From Vibrio penaeicida (GTDB taxonomy: Bacteria; Pseudomonadota; Gammaproteobacteria; Enterobacterales; Vibrionaceae): 64,000 nucleotides of DNA. Shown here piece after piece: positions 15,780 through 25,333 of the stretch. The number at the start of each line of letters is the position of its first letter. The stretch's first letter is position 1. A program made the translations under genes and the position numbers. The notes beneath the pieces were generated by a model, which saw only the letters and a program-made list of their open reading frames with translations, ran no database searches and was not told the origin of the DNA. The stretch lies in assembly GCF_002933855.1 (NCBI RefSeq), contig NZ_BFAQ01000008.1, positions 125,058-189,057 of the forward strand, read 5' to 3'.

Positions 15780-16190
15780 TCCCTAATAATCTAAGATATT
15801 CTCCGCGCTAATCTCGAAGAGCGTTTTGGGGGATACGCACAATGACCATTCAAGCTGATTGTGACATTGTGTAGGGTAGGTACTAATCGGTGCTTCGATT
15901 AGTAGATGGGAAGAAGAATGCCACAGGACTGGTATTATTATAGGAAGCCCAACATGACTAATTTGACTTCATTTTTTAAAATCAGCTTCGTACTTCCGAA
16001 TTGCGGTATTATCACCGAGCCTTGATCCGTCTTGACATTTCTTAAATAGCATTCTCTGCTAGTTTCTTTCCTTGTTTGTTTAGCAAACACAGGTCGCTTT
16101 TATTTGCTTTCTCGTTAGCGCGAGGAAGGCATAAATATCGCTATTCAAAGATCATTTTCTTGAAATGGCACTATTTAAAGGTTTTTTGCG
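15780..16190 (+). promoter_or_regulatory. Structured leader with mini-ORFs upstream of the norspermidine operon
   Basis: This stretch has no large gene but is not featureless. A 10-codon ORF (MTIQADCDIV, 15842-15874) follows GGGGGA at good spacing and is enclosed by CACAATG/CATTGTG. Then comes a 9-bp stem TACTAATCG/CGATTAGTA (15881-15904). A second ORF runs from 15906 (or 15918, after GGGAAGA) to 16025 and contains the run WYYYRKPN; a further in-frame ATG at 15954 follows AGGAAG. A TTGACA at about 16032 suggests a promoter below these, so the two halves could belong to different transcripts. A polyamine-responsive leader is possible but inferred. Confidence 0.4.
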
Positions 16191-19079
16191 ATGAGCACAG
16201 CTTTTGAAATGGACGCGTCACGCTCCGAATCCCCATTTTCATCTCTTGTTCCGGGCATTGAAGGGGTTTATGACCTCACTCCCGATCAAGTTTTACTCGA
16301 TCAAGAACAACACGAATCTGAAGTACGTTCTTATCCACGTCGTTTACCTATTGCAATCAAAAGAGCATACGGCGCTTTAGTAGAAGATACTCGCGGTCAG
16401 ATTTTTCTAGACTGTTTGGCCGGCGCAGGCACGCTGGCAATGGGTTATAACCATCCAGAAATTAACCAAGCTCTAAAAGAGCAGTTAGATTCTGGTTTGC
16501 CTTATCAAACATTAGATATCACCACCAAAGCTAAAGACACTTTCATTAAACGCGTAAAAGCGTTTCTACCGGAAGACTTTGCTAAAAACTCTGCGATTCA
16601 GTTTTGTGGTCCTTCTGGTGCCGATGCGGTTGAAGCCGCAATCAAACTTGCGAAACAAACCACGGGTCGTAATACCATGTTCGCATTCCGCGGTGCTTAC
16701 CACGGTATGACAAACGGCACCATGGGCATGATGGGTAACCTTGGCACCAAGGCTCGCCGTACAGGATTGATGTCCGACGTTCACTTCATGCCGTTCCCAT
16801 ATAACTTACGTTGCCCGTTTGGTTTGGGTGGTAATGAAGGCGCAAAAGCCAGTATTCGCTATATGGAAAGACTGCTCAATGATGACGAAGCAGGCATCAT
16901 GAAGCCAGCTGCCATCATTGTTGAACCCGTGCAAGGTGAGGGGGGGGTGATTCCCGCGCCTGCATTTTGGTTACGCGAGCTCCGCCGACTCTGTGATGAG
17001 CACGGTATTCTTTTAATATTCGATGAAATCCAGTGTGGCGTCGGTAAATCAGGTTACCGCTTTGCGTTTGAAGAGTCGGGTATATCGCCTGATATTTTGT
17101 GTTTGTCTAAAGCCATTGGTGGTGGCCTACCGATGTCTCTATTGGTATTTAGCAAAGAGATCGACACTTGGAAGGCGGGTGAGCACACTGGTACATTCCG
17201 CGGTAACCAACTTGCGATGGTATCGGGAGCGAAGGCGTTAGAGATTATCGAGAGAGATAATCTTGTTGAACATGCCAATATTGCTGGTCAGTACTTAAGA
17301 TTGGGTTTCGAGAAAATCCAAAAGCGCGTGAATTGTATTGCTGAAGTTCGCGGCAGAGGCTTAATGCTGGGTTTGGAAATTCAAAAACCAAACGGTGAGA
17401 AAAACAAATTTGGTGAACCAGCTTCCGATGGTGAGCTAACTCTTGCCATTCAAAGAGCCGCACTAGAGCGTGGATTGATGGTTGAAAAAGGCGGGCGCGA
17501 CGGATCGGTTATTCGATTCCTACCCCCTTTAATCATTTCATTCGAGCAAATCGATTTTGCTTTGAAAGTGCTTGAAGAAGCGATCGTTGTCGCTGGCGGT
17601 GGCATTAAAGAATCGCTACCAGAATCAGACGTGTGGAAAAAACATTTCATTCACACGGGCGAAGCGGGTGCCAATGAATTTGCTTCTGTAATGAACCACA
17701 CTACTGCTGCAATGAAACAGCTTTTTGAACAGATCGATAAGCCTTATTCAGGGATGGATCCTAAACTGCTTGAATCTCAGATCAATGCTGTCAACCTGAA
17801 TTCGTCTAATGAAAGCCTTACCGACGTGATCAGCAATGCAACAGACTTGGTTGCTAAAAACGCTATCTTTACGCAACATCCTAACTGCATTGCTCATTTG
17901 CATACCCCCCCATTAATGTCCGCTATTGCGGCAGAAGCCATGATTGCGGCATTGAACCAATCTATGGATTCTTGGGACCAAGCGTCTTCTGCAACTTATG
18001 TCGAACAGAAAGTCGTGGATTGGTTATGTGAGCGATACGACCTAGGCAATAAAGCGGACGGAATCTTTACCAGTGGTGGTACACAAAGCAACCAAATGGG
18101 CTTGATGCTGGCGCGCGATTGGATTGCCGACAAACTCAGCGGTCACTCCATTCAAAAGCTGGGCTTACCGGATTATGCCGATAAGCTGCGTATCGTTTGT
18201 TCAGAAAAAGCACACTTTACAGTGCAAAAATCCGCATCTTGGATGGGATTGGGCGAGCAAGCCATTCTCACTGTAGATGCATTGCCGAATGGTACCATGG
18301 ACGCGTCTAAGCTGGATGAAACTGTCGCTAAAGCGAAATCCGAAGGTTTAATACCTTTTGCAATTGTTGGTACAGCTGGCACTACCGACCATGGTGCGAT
18401 CGACGATATGAATACCATCGCCAATGTTGCTGAAAAACATGAACTTTGGATGCACGTTGATGGCGCTTACGGTGGCGCTCTGATTTTAAGTAGCCATAAA
18501 GCGCGGTTATCTGGTATTGAAAAAGCCGATTCGTTGAGTGTGGATTTTCATAAATTGTTCTACCAAACAATCAGCTGCGGATCATTACTCGTAAAAGACA
18601 AAGCGAACTTTAAATACTTGCTTCATCATGCCGATTACCTAAATCGTGAACACGATGAGTTGCCGAATTTGGTCGACAAATCCATCGCGACCACCAAACG
18701 TTTTGACGCTCTGAAAGTGTTTATGACAATGCAAAATGTAGGACCGCAAGCGTTGGGCGATATGTATGATCACTTGCTTGAGCAAACTTTGCAGGTGGCA
18801 GACCTCGTGCATCAACGCAAAGGTTTTGAATTGCTGACTGAGCCAGCGTTATCAACGGTATTGTTCCGAGTGGCCAATTCACAAGTAATAGACCTGTGCA
18901 AACTAAACCAAAAAGTGCGCATAGAAGCACTGGTTCGCGGTATTGCCGTCTTAGGTGAAACATCGGTTAATGGACAGTCTGCACTTAAATTTACCATCTT
19001 AAATCCATGTCTGGCTTTGTCAGATTTTGAACAACTATTAAATGATATCGACCAGTTAGCGGTTGAACTAGCGAAATAA
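16191..19079 (+). CDS. Fused diaminobutyrate aminotransferase / diaminobutyrate decarboxylase
   Basis: A bifunctional PLP enzyme of 962 residues. Residues about 30-465 are a class III aminotransferase making L-2,4-diaminobutyrate from aspartate semialdehyde and glutamate, with PLP Lys307 in LCLSKAIGGGLP. Residues about 490-960 are a group II decarboxylase giving 1,3-diaminopropane, with PLP Lys788 in SVDFHKLFYQ and the upstream VDGAYGGAL loop. The fused arrangement is characteristic of vibrios; other bacteria have separate dat and ddc. Diaminopropane is the first precursor of norspermidine. The next gene follows after 13 bases, and the two remaining pathway enzymes are downstream. The structured leader upstream may control the operon. 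Confidence 0.95.
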   Translation: MSTAFEMDASRSESPFSSLVPGIEGVYDLTPDQVLLDQEQHESEVRSYPRRLPIAIKRAYGALVEDTRGQIFLDCLAGAGTLAMGYNHPEINQALKEQLDSGLPYQTLDITTKAKDTFIKRVKAFLPEDFAKNSAIQFCGPSGADAVEAAIKLAKQTTGRNTMFAFRGAYHGMTNGTMGMMGNLGTKARRTGLMSDVHFMPFPYNLRCPFGLGGNEGAKASIRYMERLLNDDEAGIMKPAAIIVEPVQGEGGVIPAPAFWLRELRRLCDEHGILLIFDEIQCGVGKSGYRFAFEESGISPDILCLSKAIGGGLPMSLLVFSKEIDTWKAGEHTGTFRGNQLAMVSGAKALEIIERDNLVEHANIAGQYLRLGFEKIQKRVNCIAEVRGRGLMLGLEIQKPNGEKNKFGEPASDGELTLAIQRAALERGLMVEKGGRDGSVIRFLPPLIISFEQIDFALKVLEEAIVVAGGGIKESLPESDVWKKHFIHTGEAGANEFASVMNHTTAAMKQLFEQIDKPYSGMDPKLLESQINAVNLNSSNESLTDVISNATDLVAKNAIFTQHPNCIAHLHTPPLMSAIAAEAMIAALNQSMDSWDQASSATYVEQKVVDWLCERYDLGNKADGIFTSGGTQSNQMGLMLARDWIADKLSGHSIQKLGLPDYADKLRIVCSEKAHFTVQKSASWMGLGEQAILTVDALPNGTMDASKLDETVAKAKSEGLIPFAIVGTAGTTDHGAIDDMNTIANVAEKHELWMHVDGAYGGALILSSHKARLSGIEKADSLSVDFHKLFYQTISCGSLLVKDKANFKYLLHHADYLNREHDELPNLVDKSIATTKRFDALKVFMTMQNVGPQALGDMYDHLLEQTLQVADLVHQRKGFELLTEPALSTVLFRVANSQVIDLCKLNQKVRIEALVRGIAVLGETSVNGQSALKFTILNPCLALSDFEQLLNDIDQLAVELAK

Positions 19080-19092
19080 GGGAACAAGAATA

Positions 19093-20343
19093 ATGGCAAT
19101 TCTTCAAATTGGTGCAGGCGGCGTAGGTTGGGTAGTCGCGCATAAAGCAGCGCAAAATAACGACGCACTGGGTGATATCACAATTGCATCACGTACGGTC
19201 AGTAAGTGTGAAAAAATCATCGAATCTATTCAGAAGAAAAATAACCTGAAAGATCCATCTAAGAAGCTGGAAGCTCGCGCTGTAGACGCTGATGATGTGG
19301 AAGCGTTAGTTGCGCTAATCAAAGACGTTCAACCGGATCTCGTCATTAACGCTGGTCCTCCATGGGTAAACATGACCATCATGGAAGCGTGTTATCAAGC
19401 AAAAGTATCGTACCTAGACACGTCAGTCGCCGTCGATCTGTGCTCTGAAGGTCAGCAAGTACCGCAAGCCTACGATTGGCAGTGGGGTTACCGCGAGAAG
19501 TTTAAAGAAGCGGGTATCACGGGTATTCTGGGTGCTGGTTTTGACCCGGGTGTGGTATCGATATTTGCTGCTTACGCAGTGAAACACTTGTTCGATGAAA
19601 TCGACACCATCGATGTTATGGATGTGAATGCGGGTGACCACGGTAAGAAGTTCGCAACCAACTTTGACCCAGAAACCAACATGCTGGAAATTCAAGGCGA
19701 TTCTTTCTATTGGGAAAACGAAGAGTGGAAACAAGTACCATGTCATTCTCGTATGCTAGAGTTTGATTTCCCGAACTGTGGGACACACAAAGTGTACTCA
19801 ATGGCGCATGATGAAGTGCGTTCAATGAAAGAATTCATTCCTGCTAAGCGTATCGAGTTCTGGATGGGGTTCGGTGACAAGTACCTAAACTACTTCAACT
19901 GTATGCGTGATATCGGCTTGCTAAGCCCAGATCCGCTGACTTTACATGATGGAACAGTAGTTCAGCCTCTGCATGTTCTTAAAGCACTGTTGCCAGATCC
20001 AACTTCTTTGGCACCAGGCTACACTGGCTTAACGTGTATCGGAACGTGGGTTCAAGGTAAGAAAGACGGCAAAGAGCGCAGTGTGTTCATTTACAACAAT
20101 GCCGATCACGAAGTGGCGTACGAAGACGTTGAGCATCAAGCCATCTCTTACACGACGGGTGTTCCTGCCATTACCGCAGCACTTCAGTTCTTCCGCGGTG
20201 AGTGGGCAGATAAAGGTGTGTTCAACATGGAGCAACTAGATCCAGATCCGTTCCTAGAAACCATGCCTTCTATTGGTCTGGATTGGCATGTTCAAGAGTT
20301 GGAAGTTGGTCAAGGGCTACCGGTTATCCATACTTTGAAGTAA
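19093..20343 (+). CDS. Carboxynorspermidine synthase (dehydrogenase)
   Basis: This is a saccharopine-dehydrogenase-like NADPH enzyme of 416 residues that condenses 1,3-diaminopropane with aspartate semialdehyde and reduces the imine to carboxynorspermidine. The N-terminal Rossmann motif is QIGAGGVGWVVAHKAA (residues about 6-21). The substrate domain begins near AGFDPGVVSIFAAYA. Identification rests on length, the dinucleotide motif and its position between dat-ddc and nspC, the standard vibrio order. Ribosome site AAGGGAACAAG precedes ATG. Confidence 0.93.
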   Translation: MAILQIGAGGVGWVVAHKAAQNNDALGDITIASRTVSKCEKIIESIQKKNNLKDPSKKLEARAVDADDVEALVALIKDVQPDLVINAGPPWVNMTIMEACYQAKVSYLDTSVAVDLCSEGQQVPQAYDWQWGYREKFKEAGITGILGAGFDPGVVSIFAAYAVKHLFDEIDTIDVMDVNAGDHGKKFATNFDPETNMLEIQGDSFYWENEEWKQVPCHSRMLEFDFPNCGTHKVYSMAHDEVRSMKEFIPAKRIEFWMGFGDKYLNYFNCMRDIGLLSPDPLTLHDGTVVQPLHVLKALLPDPTSLAPGYTGLTCIGTWVQGKKDGKERSVFIYNNADHEVAYEDVEHQAISYTTGVPAITAALQFFRGEWADKGVFNMEQLDPDPFLETMPSIGLDWHVQELEVGQGLPVIHTLK

Positions 20344-20457
20344 TTCTTGTTATTTGCTGCTGTAGCGTTGTCCATCGTGTTCACTTACATTCGTAAACAA
20401 CGCTCGGTCTCATAGCTACAAAAGCAAATCTCAACGAATTCCAAACAAAATAAATAT

Positions 20458-20482
20458 AAGCCGATGCTCCTGCGTCGGCTTT
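20458..20482 (+). terminator. Intercistronic hairpin before nspC
   Basis: AAGCCGATG and CGTCGGCTT form a 9-bp stem with one G-U pair and CTCCTG loop, followed only by TTG. It probably tunes, rather than ends, transcription between the dehydrogenase and nspC. Confidence 0.5.
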
Positions 20483-20529
20483 GTACGATTTGGCAGCGCT
20501 TTCTAGCGAAGGCTCTCAAGGTACTAACA

Positions 20530-21663
20530 ATGCAAAAAAGCGAACTTAAAACACCTTACTTCATGATTAATGAAGATAAGTTGATAGCAAATTTAGAGAA
20601 AGCAAAACAACTGAAAGAGATTTCGGGTGTGAAGTTGGTGTTGGCGCTCAAGTGTTTCTCCACTTGGGGTGTGTTTGACATCATCAAACCCTATCTAGAT
20701 GGAACAACAAGCTCCGGTCCATACGAAGTTAAACTCGGACATGAAACCTTTGGCGGCGAGACTCACGCATACAGCGTTGGCTACAGCGAAGAAGACGTTC
20801 GCGAAGTCGCTGAAATTTGCGACAAGATGATCTTTAATTCCCAAAATCAATTGGCTGCCTATCGCCATATGGTTGAAGGCAAAGCTTCGATTGGTTTACG
20901 TCTAAACCCTGGTGTAAGTTATGCGGGGCAAGACTTAGCAAATCCTGCCCGAAAATTTTCTCGCTTGGGCGTTCAAGCCGATCATATTAACCCAGACGTA
21001 TTCGATTCAATTGACGGTGTAATGTTCCACATGAACTGTGAGAACAAAGACGTGGACGCATTCATCGGTTTGCTGGACTCCATATCAGAGCAGTTTGGTG
21101 AATACCTAAATAAACTGGATTGGGTCAGCATGGGCGGCGGTGTATTTTTTACTTGGCCGGGTTACGACATAGAAAAACTGGGGCTGGCGCTGAAAGCGTT
21201 CTCGGAGAAGCATGGCGTACAAATGTATCTTGAGCCAGGCGAAGCCATCATCACCAAAACGACAGATTTAGTAGTGACTGTCGTCGATGTGGTTGAAAAT
21301 GAAATGAAAACAGCCATCGTTGACTCAGCAACGGAAGCGCATCGACTGGATACGCTTATCTACGATGAGCCCGCATCCATCCTTGAAGCGAGTGAACGTG
21401 GCGAGCACCAATACGTAATTGGCTCATGCTCCTGTTTGGCTGGCGACCAATTCTGCGTAGCGAACTTTGATGCACCGTTAGAAATTGGACAGAAGCTACA
21501 CATCTTAGACAGCGCTGGCTACACCATGGTTAAGCTGAATTGGTTTAACGGGCTTAAAATGCCATCCATTTACTGTGAACGCTCCGACGGGGAAATTCAA
21601 AAGCTGAATGAATTTGATTACTCCGATTTCAAACGTTCACTGTCTCAGTGGTCGGTTTCGTAA
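20530..21663 (+). CDS. nspC: Carboxynorspermidine decarboxylase
   Basis: NspC is a PLP fold-III decarboxylase that completes norspermidine synthesis, a vibrio biofilm signal precursor. The 377-residue product opens [18 protein letters not shown]. The PLP Lys is in [12 protein letters not shown] (about residue 41), and later blocks include the glycine-rich loop [12 protein letters not shown] and CSCLAGDQF, holding the active-site Cys. I start at ATG 20530 after AAGGT; this gives the family length. An earlier in-frame ATG at 20464 lies inside the hairpin and lacks a ribosome site. The gap of about 190 bases from the dehydrogenase holds that hairpin, so expression may be partly uncoupled. Confidence 0.95.
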   Translation: MQKSELKTPYFMINEDKLIANLEKAKQLKEISGVKLVLALKCFSTWGVFDIIKPYLDGTTSSGPYEVKLGHETFGGETHAYSVGYSEEDVREVAEICDKMIFNSQNQLAAYRHMVEGKASIGLRLNPGVSYAGQDLANPARKFSRLGVQADHINPDVFDSIDGVMFHMNCENKDVDAFIGLLDSISEQFGEYLNKLDWVSMGGGVFFTWPGYDIEKLGLALKAFSEKHGVQMYLEPGEAIITKTTDLVVTVVDVVENEMKTAIVDSATEAHRLDTLIYDEPASILEASERGEHQYVIGSCSCLAGDQFCVANFDAPLEIGQKLHILDSAGYTMVKLNWFNGLKMPSIYCERSDGEIQKLNEFDYSDFKRSLSQWSVS

Positions 21664-21695
21664 CATTCGAAAGAGAATCAATAAAGCGATATAAC

Positions 21696-21724
21696 GGGCG
21701 AATACGTGGTGTGTTCGCCCTTTT
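21696..21724 (+). terminator. Intrinsic terminator after nspC
   Basis: GGGCGAATAC and GTGTTCGCCC form a 10-bp stem (one G-T pair) with four Ts following. Confidence 0.85.
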
Positions 21725-21820
21725 CATATCTTATCTATTGACTCGTGTAGAGAATACTGAAAAATTCGTAGGAGTTAGGGGAAATCAACCCTAGAGAGCC
21801 CATTCACAGAAAGGAAACCT

Positions 21821-22840
21821 ATGTCCAGTAAGCCGTCCAATACCGTTACTATGTCTGATGTTGCCAAATTAGCGGGTGTTTCTCGGGCGTCGGCTTCTAA
21901 GTATTTCAATGGTGATATGTCCCTTAAACAAGCCACCATTGCGCGTATTCAAGCGGCGTGTGAAGCCTTGCAATATGTGCCGAATCAACACGCTGTGAAT
22001 TTAGTGAAAGGGCAGAGCTCATTAATTGCCGCAGTCGTCCCTTCTACGACCGACAGTTTTTACTCCGGTACGCTCAAATACATCGAAGATTTTGCCAATG
22101 AAAAAGGTCTCAATCTCATTGTACAAAGTACCCATGGCGATCCAGAACGCGAGCGCAAAATCATTCAATCGCTTCGAAGTTTAAAGCCGAGATCTCTAAT
22201 TCTCGTTCCAACCTCAAGTGACGAAGCATCCGTTCAGTTTTTTGAAGCGCTTAGACACGATATCCATATCGTTTGGTTGGATAACTGCTTACTCGAAAAC
22301 GCCAGTTATGTGGTTAATGATAACCGTCATAGTTTGGAGATTATAACGGACTACTTTCTCGAAAAAGAGATTCACCCATACTATTTGGATGTACCCAAAA
22401 TTCTGGAAAAGCCGTCTATTACGGCTAGACGGAAGAGCTATCAAGATTGCCTTAAAAGAGCAGGGCTAGAGCCCCGATTTATCGTGGATGAACAGTCGGA
22501 TATTACATGGCCAGATGCCACCTATGGCTACGAAATGATTCACCAATGGTTAAACGAGACCAATTGGAAAGCGCAGCCCTGCGGTATTATTTGTATGAAC
22601 GACAACATTGCGGTGGGGGCTTTGAGTGCACTGAATAATGCAGGTGTGAAAATCGGTAAACAGGTTTTACTCGCGGGTCATGATGATATTGAATTGGCGC
22701 CGTACTTGCACCCGCCATTGACCACGGTGAAACAAAGCTGTAATCAGATGGCAAGAGCCGTTGTTGATGCTGTGTTGGAGCCGGCTATTATTCGCGAAGT
22801 AACGATTCATTCAAGATTGGTGAAAAGACTTTCAGCGTAA
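21821..22840 (+). CDS. LacI family regulator of the adjacent sugar operon
   Basis: A 339-residue LacI/GalR repressor. The N-terminal helix-turn-helix reads VTMSDVAKLAGVSRASASKYFNG (about 8-30), with the hinge region NQHAVNLVKGQSS. The rest is a periplasmic-binding-protein-like effector domain ending LLAGHDDIELAPYLHPPLTTVKQ, typical of sugar-responsive members. GAAAGGAAACCT precedes ATG. It is encoded just upstream of, and in the same direction as, the ABC importer and enzymes, so it most likely represses them. A CG-centred palindrome in the importer promoter (23010-23017) is the likely operator. The effector is probably the transported sugar or a phosphorylated intermediate. Confidence 0.92.
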   Translation: MSSKPSNTVTMSDVAKLAGVSRASASKYFNGDMSLKQATIARIQAACEALQYVPNQHAVNLVKGQSSLIAAVVPSTTDSFYSGTLKYIEDFANEKGLNLIVQSTHGDPERERKIIQSLRSLKPRSLILVPTSSDEASVQFFEALRHDIHIVWLDNCLLENASYVVNDNRHSLEIITDYFLEKEIHPYYLDVPKILEKPSITARRKSYQDCLKRAGLEPRFIVDEQSDITWPDATYGYEMIHQWLNETNWKAQPCGIICMNDNIAVGALSALNNAGVKIGKQVLLAGHDDIELAPYLHPPLTTVKQSCNQMARAVVDAVLEPAIIREVTIHSRLVKRLSA

Positions 22841-22999
22841 TCCTTACTCAAAAAATGAGTCTTTCGAGCCTGTCTTTTGACTGAATTTCATACATGATCA
22901 TTTTCGGTGCGGAATTTATACCTACATAACTAACTGTATTTTAAAGAGCCCACCTTTCCGCTTGTTTCCAAACTGTTCACTAAATCACCTTTCTCATTT

Positions 23000-23028
23000 T
23001 TGATTATATACACGTGTCAAATTATAAC
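23000..23028 (+). promoter_or_regulatory. Promoter with embedded LacI-type operator
   Basis: TTGATT and TATAAC are spaced by exactly 17 bases. The spacer contains ACACGTGT, an 8-bp palindrome with the central CG usual for LacI-family operators, within a looser TTATA...TATAA dyad. A repressor bound there would block RNA polymerase. It lies about 130 bases upstream of the binding-protein gene. Confidence 0.6.
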
Positions 23029-23158
23029 ATAAGGTTAACTTTAACGGTTCGGTTTGAAAATCGGGTAAGGGCAAATCGGACGAATTGCCTACCTCTAGTG
23101 AGAGTTTTTATTGCTAGAAATACCCATATCATCCCATCTGAAACAAGGAAGGAAAACG

Positions 23159-24136
23159 ATGAAACATACCGTAAAAGTTGCCACCATGACGGCAATCATT
23201 GGTTTGTCTGCGATGTTTAGCCACATGACCAATGCCGCCGAAAAGTTGAAACTCGCCCTTATCCCGGGTGTGGTTGACCCGTTTTATTTCACCATGCATC
23301 GCGGTGCCCAACATGCTGCTGATGCCATTGGCGCGGATTTGGCTTTCCAAGTTCCAAGAGAATGGAATACCACCGCTCAAGTGCCAATACTGAATGCGAT
23401 CATTGCAAAAAAACCTGATGCGATCCTGATTTCCCCCGTGGATAAGCAACAACTCATCGCCCCACTTAAACAGGCTGTAGATGCGGGCATTCGCGTCATT
23501 ACTGTCGATACTTTCATTGACGATGGTAACTACCAAGATGGGGCGGGACCGGGTGATTTCGTTGATAGCTATATCGCTTCAGACAATGTTTTAGGCGGTC
23601 GAATTGCAGCGCGCGCACTTGCTGAATCCATTGGACACAAGGGAAAAGTGTACGTTGCCAGCGTGAAACCAGGTATCTCTACCACAGACCAGCGTGCTGA
23701 AGGCTTTATGGATGAAATGAAACGCTGGCCTGATGTCGAAGTTTTGAAAATTCAATACAACGAAGATGATTCCAATAAATCCGCATCTCAACTTCAAGCC
23801 GTTTATGCACGTAACCCAGACTTAGCCGGTGTGTTTGGGGCAAATACTTTCTCTGCATTGGGCGCTGCCGAAGGCGTTAAAAAACTGGGTAAAGTTGGAA
23901 AAATCAAAGTTGTTGCATTTGATGCACTACCAAGAATTGTGCAAGACATCAAATCTGGTTTGGTCGATATCGCCGTGGCTCAGCAGCCTGCCACAATGGG
24001 GTATTACGGTGTGATGACGGCTCACGCACTTCTTACTGGGCAAGCAGTGCCTAACCAGATTGGTACAGGGTTTGTGGTGATGGATAAATCGAATATCGAT
24101 TCTCCAGACATCCTGAAGTACGTGTACTCAGATTAA
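23159..24136 (+). CDS. Sugar ABC transporter periplasmic binding protein (RbsB/FrcB-like)
   Basis: This is a type I periplasmic binding protein of 325 residues with a Sec signal peptide (MKHTVKVATMTAIIGLSAMF, cleaved after SHMTNA). The mature part begins EKLKLALIPGVVDPFYFTMHRGAQHAA, typical of ribose/xylose/fructose-type receptors, and includes ISPVDKQQLIAPLKQAVDAGI. I start at ATG 23159 after AAGGAAGGAAAACG; the in-frame upstream start would mask the signal peptide. It feeds the permease and ATPase that follow. The sugar is not readable, but the operon enzymes suggest an aldose of five or six carbons. Confidence 0.92.
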   Translation: MKHTVKVATMTAIIGLSAMFSHMTNAAEKLKLALIPGVVDPFYFTMHRGAQHAADAIGADLAFQVPREWNTTAQVPILNAIIAKKPDAILISPVDKQQLIAPLKQAVDAGIRVITVDTFIDDGNYQDGAGPGDFVDSYIASDNVLGGRIAARALAESIGHKGKVYVASVKPGISTTDQRAEGFMDEMKRWPDVEVLKIQYNEDDSNKSASQLQAVYARNPDLAGVFGANTFSALGAAEGVKKLGKVGKIKVVAFDALPRIVQDIKSGLVDIAVAQQPATMGYYGVMTAHALLTGQAVPNQIGTGFVVMDKSNIDSPDILKYVYSD

Positions 24137-24247
24137 ACCCCAAAATGATGCCTCATAAATAGATGTGTCACAGAGCAGTGGTTCATCGAGTTATGAGTCA
24201 TAGAATTCAGTAAGGGTCATCAACCCTAAGCATTCGCTTGAAACTAA

Positions 24248-24268
24248 GGGGCAGAAGGACTCTGCCCC
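24248..24268 (+). terminator. Intercistronic hairpin after the binding-protein gene
   Basis: GGGGCAGA and TCTGCCCC form a strong 8-bp stem with no T-run. Hairpins here commonly stabilise the binding-protein message so that it exceeds the membrane components. Confidence 0.6.
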
Positions 24269-24295
24269 AGAAACTCCAAAAAATAGGTGTTATTT

Positions 24296-25333
24296 ATGTC
24301 TAGTGTTCCAACTACCACAAAGGCAGGGGACAGCGCATCTCAAGATACGGGATTTTCTTGGCTGGAATGGTTGAGTAAAGCGTGGCCTTGGTTGTTTTTG
24401 AGTTTGTTGCTGATCTTTTTCGAAGTGTGGTCTCAAATTATGTTTGAAACGACCTTTCTGGGTAACAGCTTTACCTTACAAAGCATCGCGTTGTTTGCTG
24501 CCGCACCACTTTTGCTTGGGATTGGGCAAACTTTTGTCATCATTGCGGCGGGTATCGATTTGTCGTTAGGTTTCATTATGGGCTTTGCGTCCGTGATCAT
24601 GGCCACCACTATGAACTTGATGCCCGCGGATACCTTCATTGCCATTGTGGTTGGGTTTGCTGCTGCGCTATTTGCTTCCTTTATACCCGGGGTTATTAAT
24701 GGAACCCTGATTGCACGGCTCGCTATTCCTCCTTTTATCGGAACCCTAGGCATGTATGGCGTTGCGCGAGGGATGGGCTTTATCTTTGCCGATGGCACCA
24801 CAGTACCCGTCAACAATACCTATTTATATGCCTTTGGTAATGGCAAGTTACTTGGAATCCCTTATCCCGTTCTTCTCGCCCTCGCGGTTTTGATTGTTGC
24901 GCATTATATCCTTTCTCAAACTCGCTTTGGTCAATACACCTACGCAATAGGTGGTAACAGGCATGCGGCTATCCGCTCAGGAATCAAAGTAAAACGACAG
25001 CTGACTTGGGTATATATCCTCGCGGCGTTGTGTGCAGGGTTGGCAGGGGCAACGTATACGGCAAGGTTTTCTGCGGGTGCAGCTCAAGCGGGTGAACCGA
25101 TGCTTTTAGACTCCATTGCAGCAGTTGTTATTGGCGGTGCAAGTCTATTTGGTGGCTATGGCACTGTGGTTGGTACATTAATAGGGGCGTTGATAATCGC
25201 GGTGATCCAGTTTGGTCTCGTATTCATAGACGTGGAGCCATTTTGGCAGTTTGTCGCCGTCGGGGTTGTGATCATTGTCTCTGTGTTTATTGACCAATCT
25301 AAATCTAAGCTGACAGGAGGCTCTGGTGACTAG
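24296..25333 (+). CDS. Sugar ABC transporter permease (RbsC/FrcC-like)
   Basis: An inner-membrane permease of 345 residues with about eight to ten hydrophobic spans. It has the BPD_transp_2 signature GQTFVIIAAGIDLSLGFIMGF early, and the ATPase-contact loop region ALCAGLAGATYTARFSAGA and AAVVIGGASLFGGYGTVVGT near the C-terminus. ATG 24296 lies 8 bases after AGG; an in-frame GTG at 24287 lacks a ribosome site. The ATPase gene overlaps the last codons. It is a single permease, so it probably acts as a homodimer. Confidence 0.92.
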   Translation: MSSVPTTTKAGDSASQDTGFSWLEWLSKAWPWLFLSLLLIFFEVWSQIMFETTFLGNSFTLQSIALFAAAPLLLGIGQTFVIIAAGIDLSLGFIMGFASVIMATTMNLMPADTFIAIVVGFAAALFASFIPGVINGTLIARLAIPPFIGTLGMYGVARGMGFIFADGTTVPVNNTYLYAFGNGKLLGIPYPVLLALAVLIVAHYILSQTRFGQYTYAIGGNRHAAIRSGIKVKRQLTWVYILAALCAGLAGATYTARFSAGAAQAGEPMLLDSIAAVVIGGASLFGGYGTVVGTLIGALIIAVIQFGLVFIDVEPFWQFVAVGVVIIVSVFIDQSKSKLTGGSGD

